Shown piece by piece: positions 32,812 to 40,512 of a stretch of 41,845 bases of DNA. Origin of the DNA: DATLXH01 sp035576005 (GTDB lineage Bacteria > Acidobacteriota > Thermoanaerobaculia > Gp7-AA8). The DNA is taken from positions 1 through 41,845 of the forward strand of contig DATLXH010000162.1 in NCBI GenBank assembly GCA_035576005.1. The letters run 5' to 3'. The notes beneath the pieces are model-generated. The model saw nothing but the letters and a program-made list of their open reading frames with translations. It had not been told where the DNA came from and made no database searches. The translations under genes and the position numbers were made by a program. How positions within the stretch are numbered: the stretch's first letter is position 1; the number at the start of each line of letters is the position of its first letter.

Positions 32812-34767
32812 TTGGACTGGACCAAAATCAATCCTGACATCTTCGGCTCGATGATCCAAGCCGTCGCGGACGATGAGGAACGTGGCGAGCTGGGGATGCA
32901 CTACACGAGCGTCCCCAACATTCTCAAGGTGCTGAATCCTCTGTTCCTCGACGAACTTCGGCTCGCGCTGGAAGAGGCCGGCGACAATCCGCGCACTTTG
33001 CTCAACCTGCGAAAGCGCATCGCCAGAATCCGGGTCTTCGACCCCGCATGCGGCTCCGGTAACTTCCTTGTCATCGCTTACAAGGAGATGCGCCACATCG
33101 AGGCCGAAATAAACAAACGGCGACGCGAGCCCGACCGTGCATCCGAGATTCCGCTCACCAACTTTCGCGGGATTGAGCTACGCGACTTCCCCGCCGAGAT
33201 CGCGCGTCTCGCGCTCATCATTGCCGAGTACCAGGGTGACGTGATGTACCGGGGACAGAAGTTGGCTCTTGCCGAGTTCCTACCCCTGCGGAGCGAGAAC
33301 TGGATCACCTGCGGAAACGCGCTGCGGCTCGACTGGTTGAGCATCTGCCCGCCGACCGGCACCCGCGTGAAAGTGCAGGCCGCTGACCTGTTTGGCACGC
33401 CGCGGGACCAAGCGGAGATCGACTTCGAAAACGAGGGTAGTGAAACCTACATCTGTGGAAATCCGCCGTACTCCGGGAGCCGCAAACAAACGAAGTATCA
33501 AAAGGATGACCTCTCGCAAGTGAGCGGAAAGCGGATTCCGAGATGGAAGTCGTTAGATTATGTCGCGGGATGGTTTCTTAAAGGCAAGGACTACATTGCA
33601 GGGCAGCCTGCAACCTTTGCGTTCGTCTGTACGAGTTCAAATTGCGAAGGTCTTCAGGTGCCAGTCCTTTGGAAAGAGATACTCCGAGACGGTGTTCACA
33701 TTGATTTCGCATATCGCCCGTTTAAGTGGGCGAATCTTGCCACCCACAATGCTGGTGTGACGGTAAATATTGTCGGCGTCTCTAATCTCGGACGAGCTGA
33801 CCGAAGGCTCTTCGACGGCGACCAAGTTCGCGCTGTCTCAAATATTAGTCCCTACCTCCTTGCCACTGCCGACGTCTTTGTATACACGTCGCCTAAGCCA
33901 CTCTGGCAGTTGCCTCCAATGATTACGGGCAGCATGCCGCGAGACGGGGGAAACCTAATTCTGACTTTCGACGAGGCGACGTCACTCGTCCATTCCGATC
34001 CGCTCACGGAGGGATTCATTCGCCCGTATGTCGGAACCGATGAACTCGTTAACGGCAAGCAGCGCCGATGCCTTTGGATAGAGGATGGCGCGCTGGAAGT
34101 CGCCGCAGCCATCCCCGAAGTCGCTAGGAGGCTTGAGCGTGTCCGCCAAATGCGCATGGAAAGCCCTCTGGAGTCAACGCAGGAGTTCGCCGACAGGCCG
34201 CACCGATTCGTCTATCTGGCAGGGCATTCGCGGTCGCACACAATAGGCGTCGGAGGCGCTTCATCTGAAAGTCGGGAGTACCTCCCCGTCGCCCTTTTTG
34301 ATAGCAGTACGGTGCTCAGCAACCTCGCTTACGCGCTTTATGACGCTCCCCTCTGGAGCCTCGCCCTGATCGCCAGCCGTCTGCATCTTGTCTGGATCGC
34401 CGCTGTTTGCGGCAAGCTGAAAACGGATTTCCGCTACTCCAACACCCTCGGTTGGAACACGTTCCCTGTTGCAACCCTCACGGACAAGAACAGAGCAGAC
34501 CTCACACGCTGCGCACAGGACATCCTCGTAGCGCGGGAGCATCACTTCCCCGCCACCATCGCCGACCTCTACGATCCCGACCGCATGCCCGCAGACCTTC
34601 GAGCGGCTCATGAGCGCAATGACGAAGTGCTGGAGCGCATCTACATCGGCCGCCGATTCAAGAACGACACGGAGCGATTGGAAAAGCTGTTTGACCTCTA
34701 TACCAAGATGACCGCTTCGCCCGTATCGGCCAAGGGCAGCGAGCGCAAAGCGGGAGCCAGATCATGA
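32812..34767 (+). CDS. MmeI-like DNA adenine methyltransferase, catalytic part
   Basis: The 651-residue catalytic and target-recognition part, shown from TTG 32812 (ATG 32851 is the next standard start). HYTSVPNILKVLNPLFLDELR leads into the SAM motif DPACGSGNFLVIAYKE, and motif IV is GNPPYSGSRKQT, an N6-adenine methyltransferase signature. Residues from about 300 to 580 form the target-recognition and C-terminal domains. It modifies host DNA at the site that the partner helicase/nuclease would otherwise attack. No Shine-Dalgarno precedes TTG 32812, so separate translation would be poor. ATGA overlap links it to the helicase. Without read-through, loss of the N-terminal domain may impair function. 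Confidence 0.88.
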   Translation: MDWTKINPDIFGSMIQAVADDEERGELGMHYTSVPNILKVLNPLFLDELRLALEEAGDNPRTLLNLRKRIARIRVFDPACGSGNFLVIAYKEMRHIEAEINKRRREPDRASEIPLTNFRGIELRDFPAEIARLALIIAEYQGDVMYRGQKLALAEFLPLRSENWITCGNALRLDWLSICPPTGTRVKVQAADLFGTPRDQAEIDFENEGSETYICGNPPYSGSRKQTKYQKDDLSQVSGKRIPRWKSLDYVAGWFLKGKDYIAGQPATFAFVCTSSNCEGLQVPVLWKEILRDGVHIDFAYRPFKWANLATHNAGVTVNIVGVSNLGRADRRLFDGDQVRAVSNISPYLLATADVFVYTSPKPLWQLPPMITGSMPRDGGNLILTFDEATSLVHSDPLTEGFIRPYVGTDELVNGKQRRCLWIEDGALEVAAAIPEVARRLERVRQMRMESPLESTQEFADRPHRFVYLAGHSRSHTIGVGGASSESREYLPVALFDSSTVLSNLAYALYDAPLWSLALIASRLHLVWIAAVCGKLKTDFRYSNTLGWNTFPVATLTDKNRADLTRCAQDILVAREHHFPATIADLYDPDRMPADLRAAHERNDEVLERIYIGRRFKNDTERLEKLFDLYTKMTASPVSAKGSERKAGARS

Positions 34768-36824
34768 GTAGCAACGTGAAGTCCGTGCCTTCTGTTTCCG
34801 TCACCTACGCCCGGAATGGCTCGTCGACCAGAGCCAACGTCCTCGGGATGCGGCCAATGCAGGAGCGTGCCTACGAAAAGCGCGGCGAGCAGTACCTCCT
34901 AATCAAGTCGCCACCCGCGTCGGGAAAGAGCCGCGCCCTCATGTTCATCGCGCTCGACAAGTTGCTGAACCAGGGCTTGAAGCAGGCCATCATCGTCGTG
35001 CCGGAGAAGTCCATCGGCGCGAGCTTCAACGACGAACCGCTATCGCAATACGGCTTCTGCGCCGACTGGCACGTGGAGCCCCGCTGGAACCTGTGCAACG
35101 CGCCGGGTAACGACAATGGCGGCAAGGTCAAGTCTCTGGGCGCGTTCCTCGCGAGCGACGACGAGGTGCTGGTCTGCACCCACGCGACCTTCCGCTTCGC
35201 GGTTGATGCCTACGGAGTGGAGGCGTTCGACGATCGACTGATCGCGGTCGATGAGTTCCACCACGTTTCAGCGAACCCGGACAACAAGCTCGGCTTGCAC
35301 CTGGGGCAGTTCTTCGCGCGGGGCAAGACGCACATCGTTGCCATGACCGGCTCCTACTTCCGAGGGGACGCCGAGGCGGTGCTGGCCCCGTCCGACGAAG
35401 CGAAGTTCGACACCGTCACCTACACGTACTACGAACAGCTCAACGGCTATGAACACCTCAAGCAGCTCGACATCGGCTATTTCTTCTACAGTGGCTCGTA
35501 TGTCGATGACATCCTGAACGTTCTCGAGCCCGGCGAGAAGACGATCATCCACATCCCTAACGTCAATTCGCGTGAAAGCACGAAGGACAAGATGCGCGAG
35601 GTGGAGCACATCATCGAGGCGCTGGGGGAGTGGCAGGGCATCGACGCCGCCTCCGGCTTTCAGCTCGTCAAGCGCGCCGATGGCCGTGTGCTGCGCATCG
35701 CTGATCTCGTCGATGACGATGCCACCAAGCGCGACCGTGTGTCCGCCGCGCTCAAGGACCCGGCGCAGAAGAACAACAGGGACCATATGGACATCATCAT
35801 CGCGCTGGGCATGGCGAAGGAAGGCTTCGACTGGATTTGGTGTGAGCACGCCCTGACCGTCGGCTACCGCGCGAGCCTGACCGAGATCGTGCAGATCATC
35901 GGCCGTGCCACCCGCGACGCGCCGGGCAAGACTCGCGCACGCTTCACCAACTTGATCGCCGAGCCTGATGCAAGTGAGCAAGCCGTCAGTGAAGCAGTCA
36001 ACGATACCTTGAAGGCCATCGCGGCGAGTCTGCTGATGGAGCAGGTGCTAGCGCCACGCTTCGAGTTCAGACCCAAGAACCACGACAGCGTCCCGACGCC
36101 AGGCTTCCATTACGGCGAGAATGGCTACGACCCCAGTCGGTGCAATTTTGGAATCAATGAGGAGAAAGGTTCATACGAAATTGAGATCAGGGGCCTTGTC
36201 GAACCCCGGAGCGAGGAAGCTGCACGCATCTGCCAGCAGGACTTGAACGAGGTGATCGCAAGCTTCATTCAGGACAAGACCGCTATCGAGCGCGGCCTCT
36301 TCGACGAGGATTTGGTGCCTGAAGAACTAACCCAGGTTCGCATGGGCAAGATCATCAAGGAAAAGTATCCTGAGCTTGACGCCGAGGATCAGGAGGCGGT
36401 GCGCCAGCATGCCATCGCCGCCCTGAACCTCACACAACAGGGGAAGCAGCTTGTTGCCGAAAGCGGAAGGGATGACGACGCATCGCCTAACACCGCGCTG
36501 GTCGACGGCGTGCGTCGATTTGCGATGGACGTGCGCGAGCTGGACATCGACCTCATCGACCGCATCAACCCCTTCGGGGAAGCCTATGCCATTCTCGCCA
36601 AGGCTATGAGTGAGGACAGCCTTAAGCAGGTCGCCGCGGCCATCTCGGCCAAACGCACGAGTTTGACTCCGGACGAAGCAAAGGAGCTGGCCGTGCGTGC
36701 GGTCCAATTCAAGAAGGAGCGCGGGCGAATTCCGTCCCTCGACTCCCAGGATGCGTGGGAGCGACGGATGGCCGAAGGCGCTGCTGCCTTCATGCGTTTC
36801 AAGGCGGAGCGGCGCTATGAGTGA
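34764..36824 (+). CDS. superfamily 2 DEAD/DEAH-type helicase of a restriction-like system
   Basis: A 686-residue two-RecA helicase. Walker A is PPASGKS (50-56), Walker B is the variant AVDEFHH (161-167), and TGSYFRGD takes the place of the SAT motif. The second RecA domain includes IIIALGMAKEGFDW and motif VI VQIIGRATRDAPGK. A C-terminal region of about 200 residues has no recognised nuclease signature. The DEFH box resembles restriction-type translocases such as Res subunits. It starts in an ATGA overlap with the methyltransferase and its end overlaps the GIY-YIG start by 8 bases, so the three are translationally coupled. It probably provides ATP-driven DNA unwinding or translocation. Confidence 0.88.
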   Translation: MSSNVKSVPSVSVTYARNGSSTRANVLGMRPMQERAYEKRGEQYLLIKSPPASGKSRALMFIALDKLLNQGLKQAIIVVPEKSIGASFNDEPLSQYGFCADWHVEPRWNLCNAPGNDNGGKVKSLGAFLASDDEVLVCTHATFRFAVDAYGVEAFDDRLIAVDEFHHVSANPDNKLGLHLGQFFARGKTHIVAMTGSYFRGDAEAVLAPSDEAKFDTVTYTYYEQLNGYEHLKQLDIGYFFYSGSYVDDILNVLEPGEKTIIHIPNVNSRESTKDKMREVEHIIEALGEWQGIDAASGFQLVKRADGRVLRIADLVDDDATKRDRVSAALKDPAQKNNRDHMDIIIALGMAKEGFDWIWCEHALTVGYRASLTEIVQIIGRATRDAPGKTRARFTNLIAEPDASEQAVSEAVNDTLKAIAASLLMEQVLAPRFEFRPKNHDSVPTPGFHYGENGYDPSRCNFGINEEKGSYEIEIRGLVEPRSEEAARICQQDLNEVIASFIQDKTAIERGLFDEDLVPEELTQVRMGKIIKEKYPELDAEDQEAVRQHAIAALNLTQQGKQLVAESGRDDDASPNTALVDGVRRFAMDVRELDIDLIDRINPFGEAYAILAKAMSEDSLKQVAAAISAKRTSLTPDEAKELAVRAVQFKKERGRIPSLDSQDAWERRMAEGAAAFMRFKAERRYE

Positions 36825-38019
36825 GTCCGATCTTGACGAACTCGCTGCGGAGCTTGCCGAGTTCGCACCGCCCGACAAGAAGGGCGGACGCCCGGCCAGC
36901 GAGGAACGCGTCATCGCCGGCTTCGAGGAAATCCAACGCTTCACCGAGAAGCACGGACGTGCACCGCAGCACGGTGAAGCCCGCGACATATTCGAGCGCC
37001 TCTACGCAGTGCGGCTCGACCGCTTGCGCGCGCTCCCGGATTACCGCGTCCTGCTTGAGCCGCTGGACCATCAAGGTTTGCTTTCCGGCACGCCAACTGC
37101 CGGCGCCGCCCACGATGAAGACGTTGACCTTGACGCGCTGGCCGCCGAGCTTGGCGGTGAAACCGCGCCGGACGACATCACCGTGCTGCGCCATGTGCGC
37201 ACCAGCGCCGACAAGCGCGCGGCTGAGGAAATCGCCGACCGGAAGCCGTGCGAGGACTTTAACGCGTTCAAACCACTATTCGACAGCGTGGCGACGGAAA
37301 TCAAGACCGGCTTGCGTCAGTCGCAGCCGATCGTGGCGGGGAATCGAGCGATTGAGGCTGGGGACTTTTTCGTTCTCGACGGAATCACGTTGTACGTTGC
37401 AGAGGTCGGCGAACCGCTGAAAACGACCGCCAGGGAAGTGGATCGCCGTCTGCGCCTGATCTTCGCAAACGGCACCGAGAGCAACCTTCTCCTGCGTTCT
37501 CTGCAACGTGCGTTCTACAACGATCCCGCCGCCCGCAGACTGGTCTCGCCCGAGAGCGGACAACTTTCCTTCGGGGGCCAGCTGGAGGCTGATGATGTCG
37601 AGAGCGGCACGATCTACGTCCTCCGCTCTCAATCTGATCATCCCTACGTTTTGCAGCACCGTGAGCTCATCCACAAAATCGGCGTGACCGGCGGCAGGGT
37701 GGAGACGCGAATCGCCAACGCCGAGCACGATGCGACCTACCTGCTGGCAAAGGTCGATGTGGTTGCGACCTACAAACTCGCGGGGATCAATCGCACCCGG
37801 ATGGAGAACCTGTTCCACCGGCTGTTCGCATCCGCACGGTTGAACATCACAATCAATGACCGCTTCGGTCACCCCGTGCAGCCCGAGGAGTGGTTCCTCG
37901 TTCCGCTCTTCGTCATCGACGAGGCCGTAGCGCGCATCAAGGATGGCAGCATCACCGGGTACACCTACGATTCCAGCGCCGCGAAGCTAGTGAAGGCGAA
38001 GAACAGTGGAGGCACGTGA
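36817..38019 (+). CDS. GIY-YIG nuclease (T5orf172/MUG113-like), restriction effector candidate
   Basis: A 400-residue protein from ATG 36817. Residues 1-130 are acidic and helical (LDELAAELAEF, and again LDALAAELGG at 106-114, a duplicated motif). The nuclease domain is C-terminal: GTIYVLR (264-270, GIY strand), HKIGVTGGRVETRI (286-299, YIG strand with catalytic-type Arg294/Arg298), and Glu330 in RTRMENLFHRLF as metal ligand. A conserved wrap-up FGHPVQPEEWFLVPL follows. GIY-YIG domains cut DNA with one metal ion. The start overlaps the helicase by 8 bases. It would supply the cleavage that the nuclease-less methyltransferase lacks. Confidence 0.85.
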   Translation: MSESDLDELAAELAEFAPPDKKGGRPASEERVIAGFEEIQRFTEKHGRAPQHGEARDIFERLYAVRLDRLRALPDYRVLLEPLDHQGLLSGTPTAGAAHDEDVDLDALAAELGGETAPDDITVLRHVRTSADKRAAEEIADRKPCEDFNAFKPLFDSVATEIKTGLRQSQPIVAGNRAIEAGDFFVLDGITLYVAEVGEPLKTTAREVDRRLRLIFANGTESNLLLRSLQRAFYNDPAARRLVSPESGQLSFGGQLEADDVESGTIYVLRSQSDHPYVLQHRELIHKIGVTGGRVETRIANAEHDATYLLAKVDVVATYKLAGINRTRMENLFHRLFASARLNITINDRFGHPVQPEEWFLVPLFVIDEAVARIKDGSITGYTYDSSAAKLVKAKNSGGT

Positions 38020-38344
38020 TTGGCAATTGGCCGCTTACCGCATGAACGCCAAGAGGAGCGTGAAATCTCCAGGCCTTGCTGGTGCGCGACCTTCCAAGTC
38101 CCTGACAACTTTTGCAGACAGAATGTTGCGCGAACCAAGTGCTCAAACGCCTTTCCGTCGGGAAGCGTTCCGCCGCACTTGATGAAGCAATGGGCGAAGG
38201 CTATGTCCAAACCAGTCGCAACAGAAAGATTCTGAAGTTCAAATTGCCCTTCGTCCTGTGTGTCTGGCTACCAGTCGCCCCAACTCTGGCGGTAGGCGAT
38301 GGCTCCTTCGTACTTCGTAGGAGGAAGGTACGGCCGCGCGAACG
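38020..38344. other. spacer between convergent nuclease and antitoxin genes
   Basis: 325 bases without a confident gene. A small plus ORF at 38042-38182 is listed separately. The stretch is otherwise mixed in composition and shows no family A, B or C repeat. No clear bidirectional terminator was found. Confidence 0.5.
38042..38182 (+). CDS. possible small basic protein (46 aa)
   Basis: A 46-codon plus frame from ATG begins MNAKRSVKSPGLAGARPSKS and ends with FRREAFRRT. It is Arg/Lys/Ser-rich (about a third), with a possible helix at FADRMLREP. It lies just after the GIY-YIG gene and could be a fourth small member, or noise. No Shine-Dalgarno is evident (CTTACCGC before ATG). Confidence 0.25.
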   Translation: MNAKRSVKSPGLAGARPSKSLTTFADRMLREPSAQTPFRREAFRRT

Positions 38345-39442
38345 TCACTTGGAATCGGCCCACGTTAGGCCCCGCTTTAGCCCGTTAAGCTGGTTGAACG
38401 GCAGGAGGTGTTCGTGTTGGAGGCGTCCGACAACGATCCCCGGTGCGATCTTCTCCTGCGCCGCGAAAGCTTGCACGCGCTGCGCGGAGAAGGGACGCAC
38501 GCGTGAAAAGGTGTCGAACACCTCGTCGGGAATCAGCATATTGCTTGCGAACGCGTCGGCTTCCTTTTCCTGGGTGGACGATCCATGGCCGTCGTCGACG
38601 AAAATTCCTTTCTTGGGATGCAAGAGCACGTGTCCCGCTTCATGGAAAAAGGAGAACCAAAGCTGGTCGTCGGTCTTGAAGCGAAGCGTAAGTTGGATAA
38701 GAGCTCGTTGGGTTGTGAGCCACCGCGCCGCTCCCGACACAGACGCACTGGGGAGTTCCCGGACGAAGAGGACGATCACACCCGCTGCCGCACAGGCTTT
38801 CTGAATCGCGGGGTCAAACACCTCCGGAGCCTCGGCGGTCAGCGAGCGGCAGTGTTCGAGGGCAGCACGAAACCTGTCCGCATCGTACGGCGCAGCCTTC
38901 TTGCTGGCAGCTTCAATTTCGCCGCGACGCAGCCACGCAGATACGGCATGTCGGTTCCCGTCTTTCGTCAGCGAGCGGCGGAACGCGACCTCCGGTCGGT
39001 TCCATGTTGCCTCCCACGCCTGCACCGACGCCACCCGAAAGAACTCGAAGAGCCCCTGCACGTACTCCGCTTTCTTCGCGCAGGATTCGATCCACCCAAG
39101 CTGCGCCATCTCCTTGCAGGGGAACTGCTTCGCCCACTCGATGGTCTCCGGGGCGACGACCGTGTTTTGGCGTACCGAGCGTGCCAGCGACGTACGGTAG
39201 GCGGTCTCCCGCGCGAGCCAGAAGGACGCGGGAATGCCCAGCACGTTCTCTAACTGGAAGGCGGTTTCCGGGAGGATCGCGGTCTTGCCCTGGACGATCT
39301 CATTGATGGTCTTCGTGGGGCGACCCATCCGGCGCGCCAACTCGGTTTGCGACATGCCGAGTTCCTCGAGGGTTTCTGCCAGCGTCTCGCCCGGAGGCGA
39401 GACAAGCAAGGGGTTGTACTCAGTCTTTGTTGATTCAGTCAT
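38345..39442 (-). CDS. higA: HigA-type antitoxin fused to an ImmA/IrrE metalloprotease
   Basis: A 365-residue protein. Residues 13-72 are an Xre-type helix-turn-helix (ETLAETLEELGMSQTELARR) of the HigA family that binds its own promoter and neutralises HigB. Residues about 190-330 form an ImmA/IrrE Zn-protease domain, with HEAGH at 267-271 and a downstream ligand Glu in EKEADAFASNMLIP. Such proteases cleave repressors in other systems; here one may turn over the antitoxin or a partner. Its ATG overlaps the toxin stop by 8 bases, giving the toxin-first order typical of higBA. It lies inside the accessory region next to the restriction-like operon. Confidence 0.9.
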   Translation of the reverse strand: MTESTKTEYNPLLVSPPGETLAETLEELGMSQTELARRMGRPTKTINEIVQGKTAILPETAFQLENVLGIPASFWLARETAYRTSLARSVRQNTVVAPETIEWAKQFPCKEMAQLGWIESCAKKAEYVQGLFEFFRVASVQAWEATWNRPEVAFRRSLTKDGNRHAVSAWLRRGEIEAASKKAAPYDADRFRAALEHCRSLTAEAPEVFDPAIQKACAAAGVIVLFVRELPSASVSGAARWLTTQRALIQLTLRFKTDDQLWFSFFHEAGHVLLHPKKGIFVDDGHGSSTQEKEADAFASNMLIPDEVFDTFSRVRPFSAQRVQAFAAQEKIAPGIVVGRLQHEHLLPFNQLNGLKRGLTWADSK

Positions 39443-39773
39443 GGTAGTCCTCGATAGAAAGTATGTGGAGTGCGGTTATCGCGGTCCAATCTAGTCCCCC
39501 GTCAGGCTTCAGCAGGGGCGGATGCTGCGCCGGGCGAAAAATGATCCGCATCCCGTCATGCGCCCGCACTGATAGCTCTCCTGCCCTGCCACCCCCCAGC
39601 TCTTCGCAGTGAGGCCCGGGCAGTTGTCTGATGACCGAGAGGTTCTCGGCTGCGTTGAACTCGTCGAGCCGTTGCCGGATCTTCCTCCTGCCCTTCTCTC
39701 CGAATTTTCTCTGGAGGAGTTTGTCGTCCGTGCAGAGCGCTCGGAGGCCCGAACTTTTGAAAGATAGTACCAC
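39435..39773 (-). CDS. higB: HigB-like RelE/ParE-superfamily toxin
   Basis: A 112-residue toxin. The compact fold is seen in LRALCTDDKLLQRKFGEKGR, IRQRLDEFNAAENLSVIRQL, a central LSVRAHDGMRIIFRPAQ strand pair (about 70-86), and a C-terminal ALHILSIEDYHD strand. HigB proteins cleave mRNA, often at the ribosome. It is a little longer than the usual about 90-100 residues because of an inserted loop (QHPPLLKPDGGLDW) also seen in longer HigB relatives. It is the first gene of a minus-strand pair with the antitoxin. Start GTG/ATG near 39773 lies in an AT-rich promoter region. Confidence 0.88.
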   Translation of the reverse strand: MVLSFKSSGLRALCTDDKLLQRKFGEKGRRKIRQRLDEFNAAENLSVIRQLPGPHCEELGGGRAGELSVRAHDGMRIIFRPAQHPPLLKPDGGLDWTAITALHILSIEDYHD

Positions 39774-39783
39774 TCTGGATTAA

Positions 39784-39853
39784 AGTATTCACCCTTTGGG
39801 TTATAGAGTCAACAGGCATTGGCAATAACACTTTGACCCATTAAGATATTGCC
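39784..39853 (-). promoter_or_regulatory. candidate higBA promoter and operator
   Basis: On the minus strand TTGACT (39812-39807) and AATACT (39789-39784) are separated by 17 bases, fitting a sigma-70-like promoter for higB, with a short leader to 39773. An 8-base inverted repeat, TGGCAATA at 39820-39827 and TATTGCCA at 39847-39854, lies upstream and could be the HigA operator, also affecting the divergent small gene. The spacer is AT-rich against its surroundings. Confidence 0.4.
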
Positions 39854-39894
39854 ATAGGCTGGAGTAAACCATAACGCGAAAGGAGGTGAGTACG

Positions 39895-40098
39895 ATGGCC
39901 AAAGTACCGGGCAACAGTGGTAAAGCGTGGAAGCCTACGGAGGTGAAGCAGCTCCGTGAGCTGGCGCGTGAGAACACCCCAACACGTGTGATCGGGCTGA
40001 AACTGGAGCGGACCCCAGGCGCGGTCCTAACCAAGGCGAGCGAGGAGAACATCTCGCTCAAGCCGACGAATCAATCGCCGTACAACCGGCGCAAATAG
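39895..40098 (+). CDS. small SANT/HTH-like DNA-binding protein
   Basis: A 67-residue protein starting at ATG 39895, preceded by AAAGGAGGTGA at the ideal distance, the best ribosome site in the window. Residues 9-60 fit a SANT/Myb-type three-helix unit: WKPTEVKQLRELARENTPTR, VIGLKLERTPGAVLTKA and a SLKPTNQSPYNRRK tail. Proteins of this type, about 65-70 residues, are widespread in bacteria and of unknown role. It is divergent from higB. Strong translation suggests it is made in quantity. It may regulate the neighbouring island, but that is inference. Confidence 0.8.
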   Translation: MAKVPGNSGKAWKPTEVKQLRELARENTPTRVIGLKLERTPGAVLTKASEENISLKPTNQSPYNRRK

Positions 40099-40107
40099 GC
40101 GGGAGAC

Positions 40108-40141
40108 GTGTGCGGAGACGCCGAGAGACGTCTCCGTACAC
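40108..40141 (+). terminator. hairpin after the SANT-like gene
   Basis: GTGTGCGGAGACG and CGTCTCCGTACAC form a 13-pair stem (one G-U) with an eight-base loop, starting 9 bases after the stop codon. It is followed by CCTTATCTAT, a weak U-tract. Likely a rho-independent terminator. Confidence 0.6.
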
Positions 40142-40276
40142 CTTATCTATCCAAGCTCTGACATTGGTTGACACTCTCGTTCGTGTAGGGGAATCGGCTG
40201 CCGAAGAGCTTAAGAATGAAATTTACAAGTGTGGAGTTGTGACACAGGCTAAGTTACTGGAGCGGCAAGAGGTAGT

Positions 40277-40325
40277 TGGTAGCGCATACGGGATTTGAAC
40301 CCGTGTTACCGCCGTGAGAGGGGGG
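40277..40325 (-). tRNA. tRNA-Glu (CTC) remnant, 3' half only
   Basis: On the minus strand the sequence gives an anticodon loop CTCTCAC (anticodon CTC), the stem GGCGG, variable TAAC, T-arm ACGGGTTCAAATCCCGT (40304-40288, five pairs with a seven-base loop), acceptor strand ATGCGCT, discriminator A and encoded CCA (40279-40277). Upstream, a D-arm-like GTCTGGTCGGTTTGAC (40342-40327) follows, but the 5' acceptor strand needed (AGCGCAT) is missing and one anticodon-stem pair is C-C. So the gene is truncated or decayed. Such 3' fragments mark integration sites next to tRNA genes. No full tRNA-Glu is in the window. Confidence 0.55.
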
Positions 40326-40485
40326 TGGTCAAACCGACCAGACACCACAGAACGCCATAGCAGGCCAGAGCGTGAAACTAAGATCAAACGATTCAGAGGG
40401 TTCGCGGATGGCTCTCCGCATCGGTGCAAGCATCGCAAACCATCGCGATCCATTTCTTCATCACAAAATTGGCTGTAACCTCGGC

Positions 40486-40512
40486 TGTTATAATTTCGCG
40501 TTCCTCAATTCG
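40486..40512 (+). promoter_or_regulatory. extended -10 promoter of the PATAN gene
   Basis: TGTTATAAT at 40486-40494 is a consensus extended -10. The -35 region is weak (TTGGCT at 40469-40474, only 14 bases away). A start of transcription near 40501 would leave about 12 leader bases before ATG 40513, with no Shine-Dalgarno (CCTCAATTCG), so translation may be near-leaderless. Confidence 0.5.

Noticed and set aside
32131..33096. 321-residue minus frame across the methyltransferase
   Set aside because: Antisense shadow of two conserved methyltransferase segments, including the region of the in-frame TGA.
35268..35981. 237-residue minus frame in the helicase gene
   Set aside because: Antisense shadow; the plus-strand helicase motifs are unambiguous.
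37965..38210. 81-residue minus frame after the GIY-YIG gene
   Set aside because: It overlaps the 3' end of the GIY-YIG gene, ends abruptly in low-complexity residues and shows no family features.
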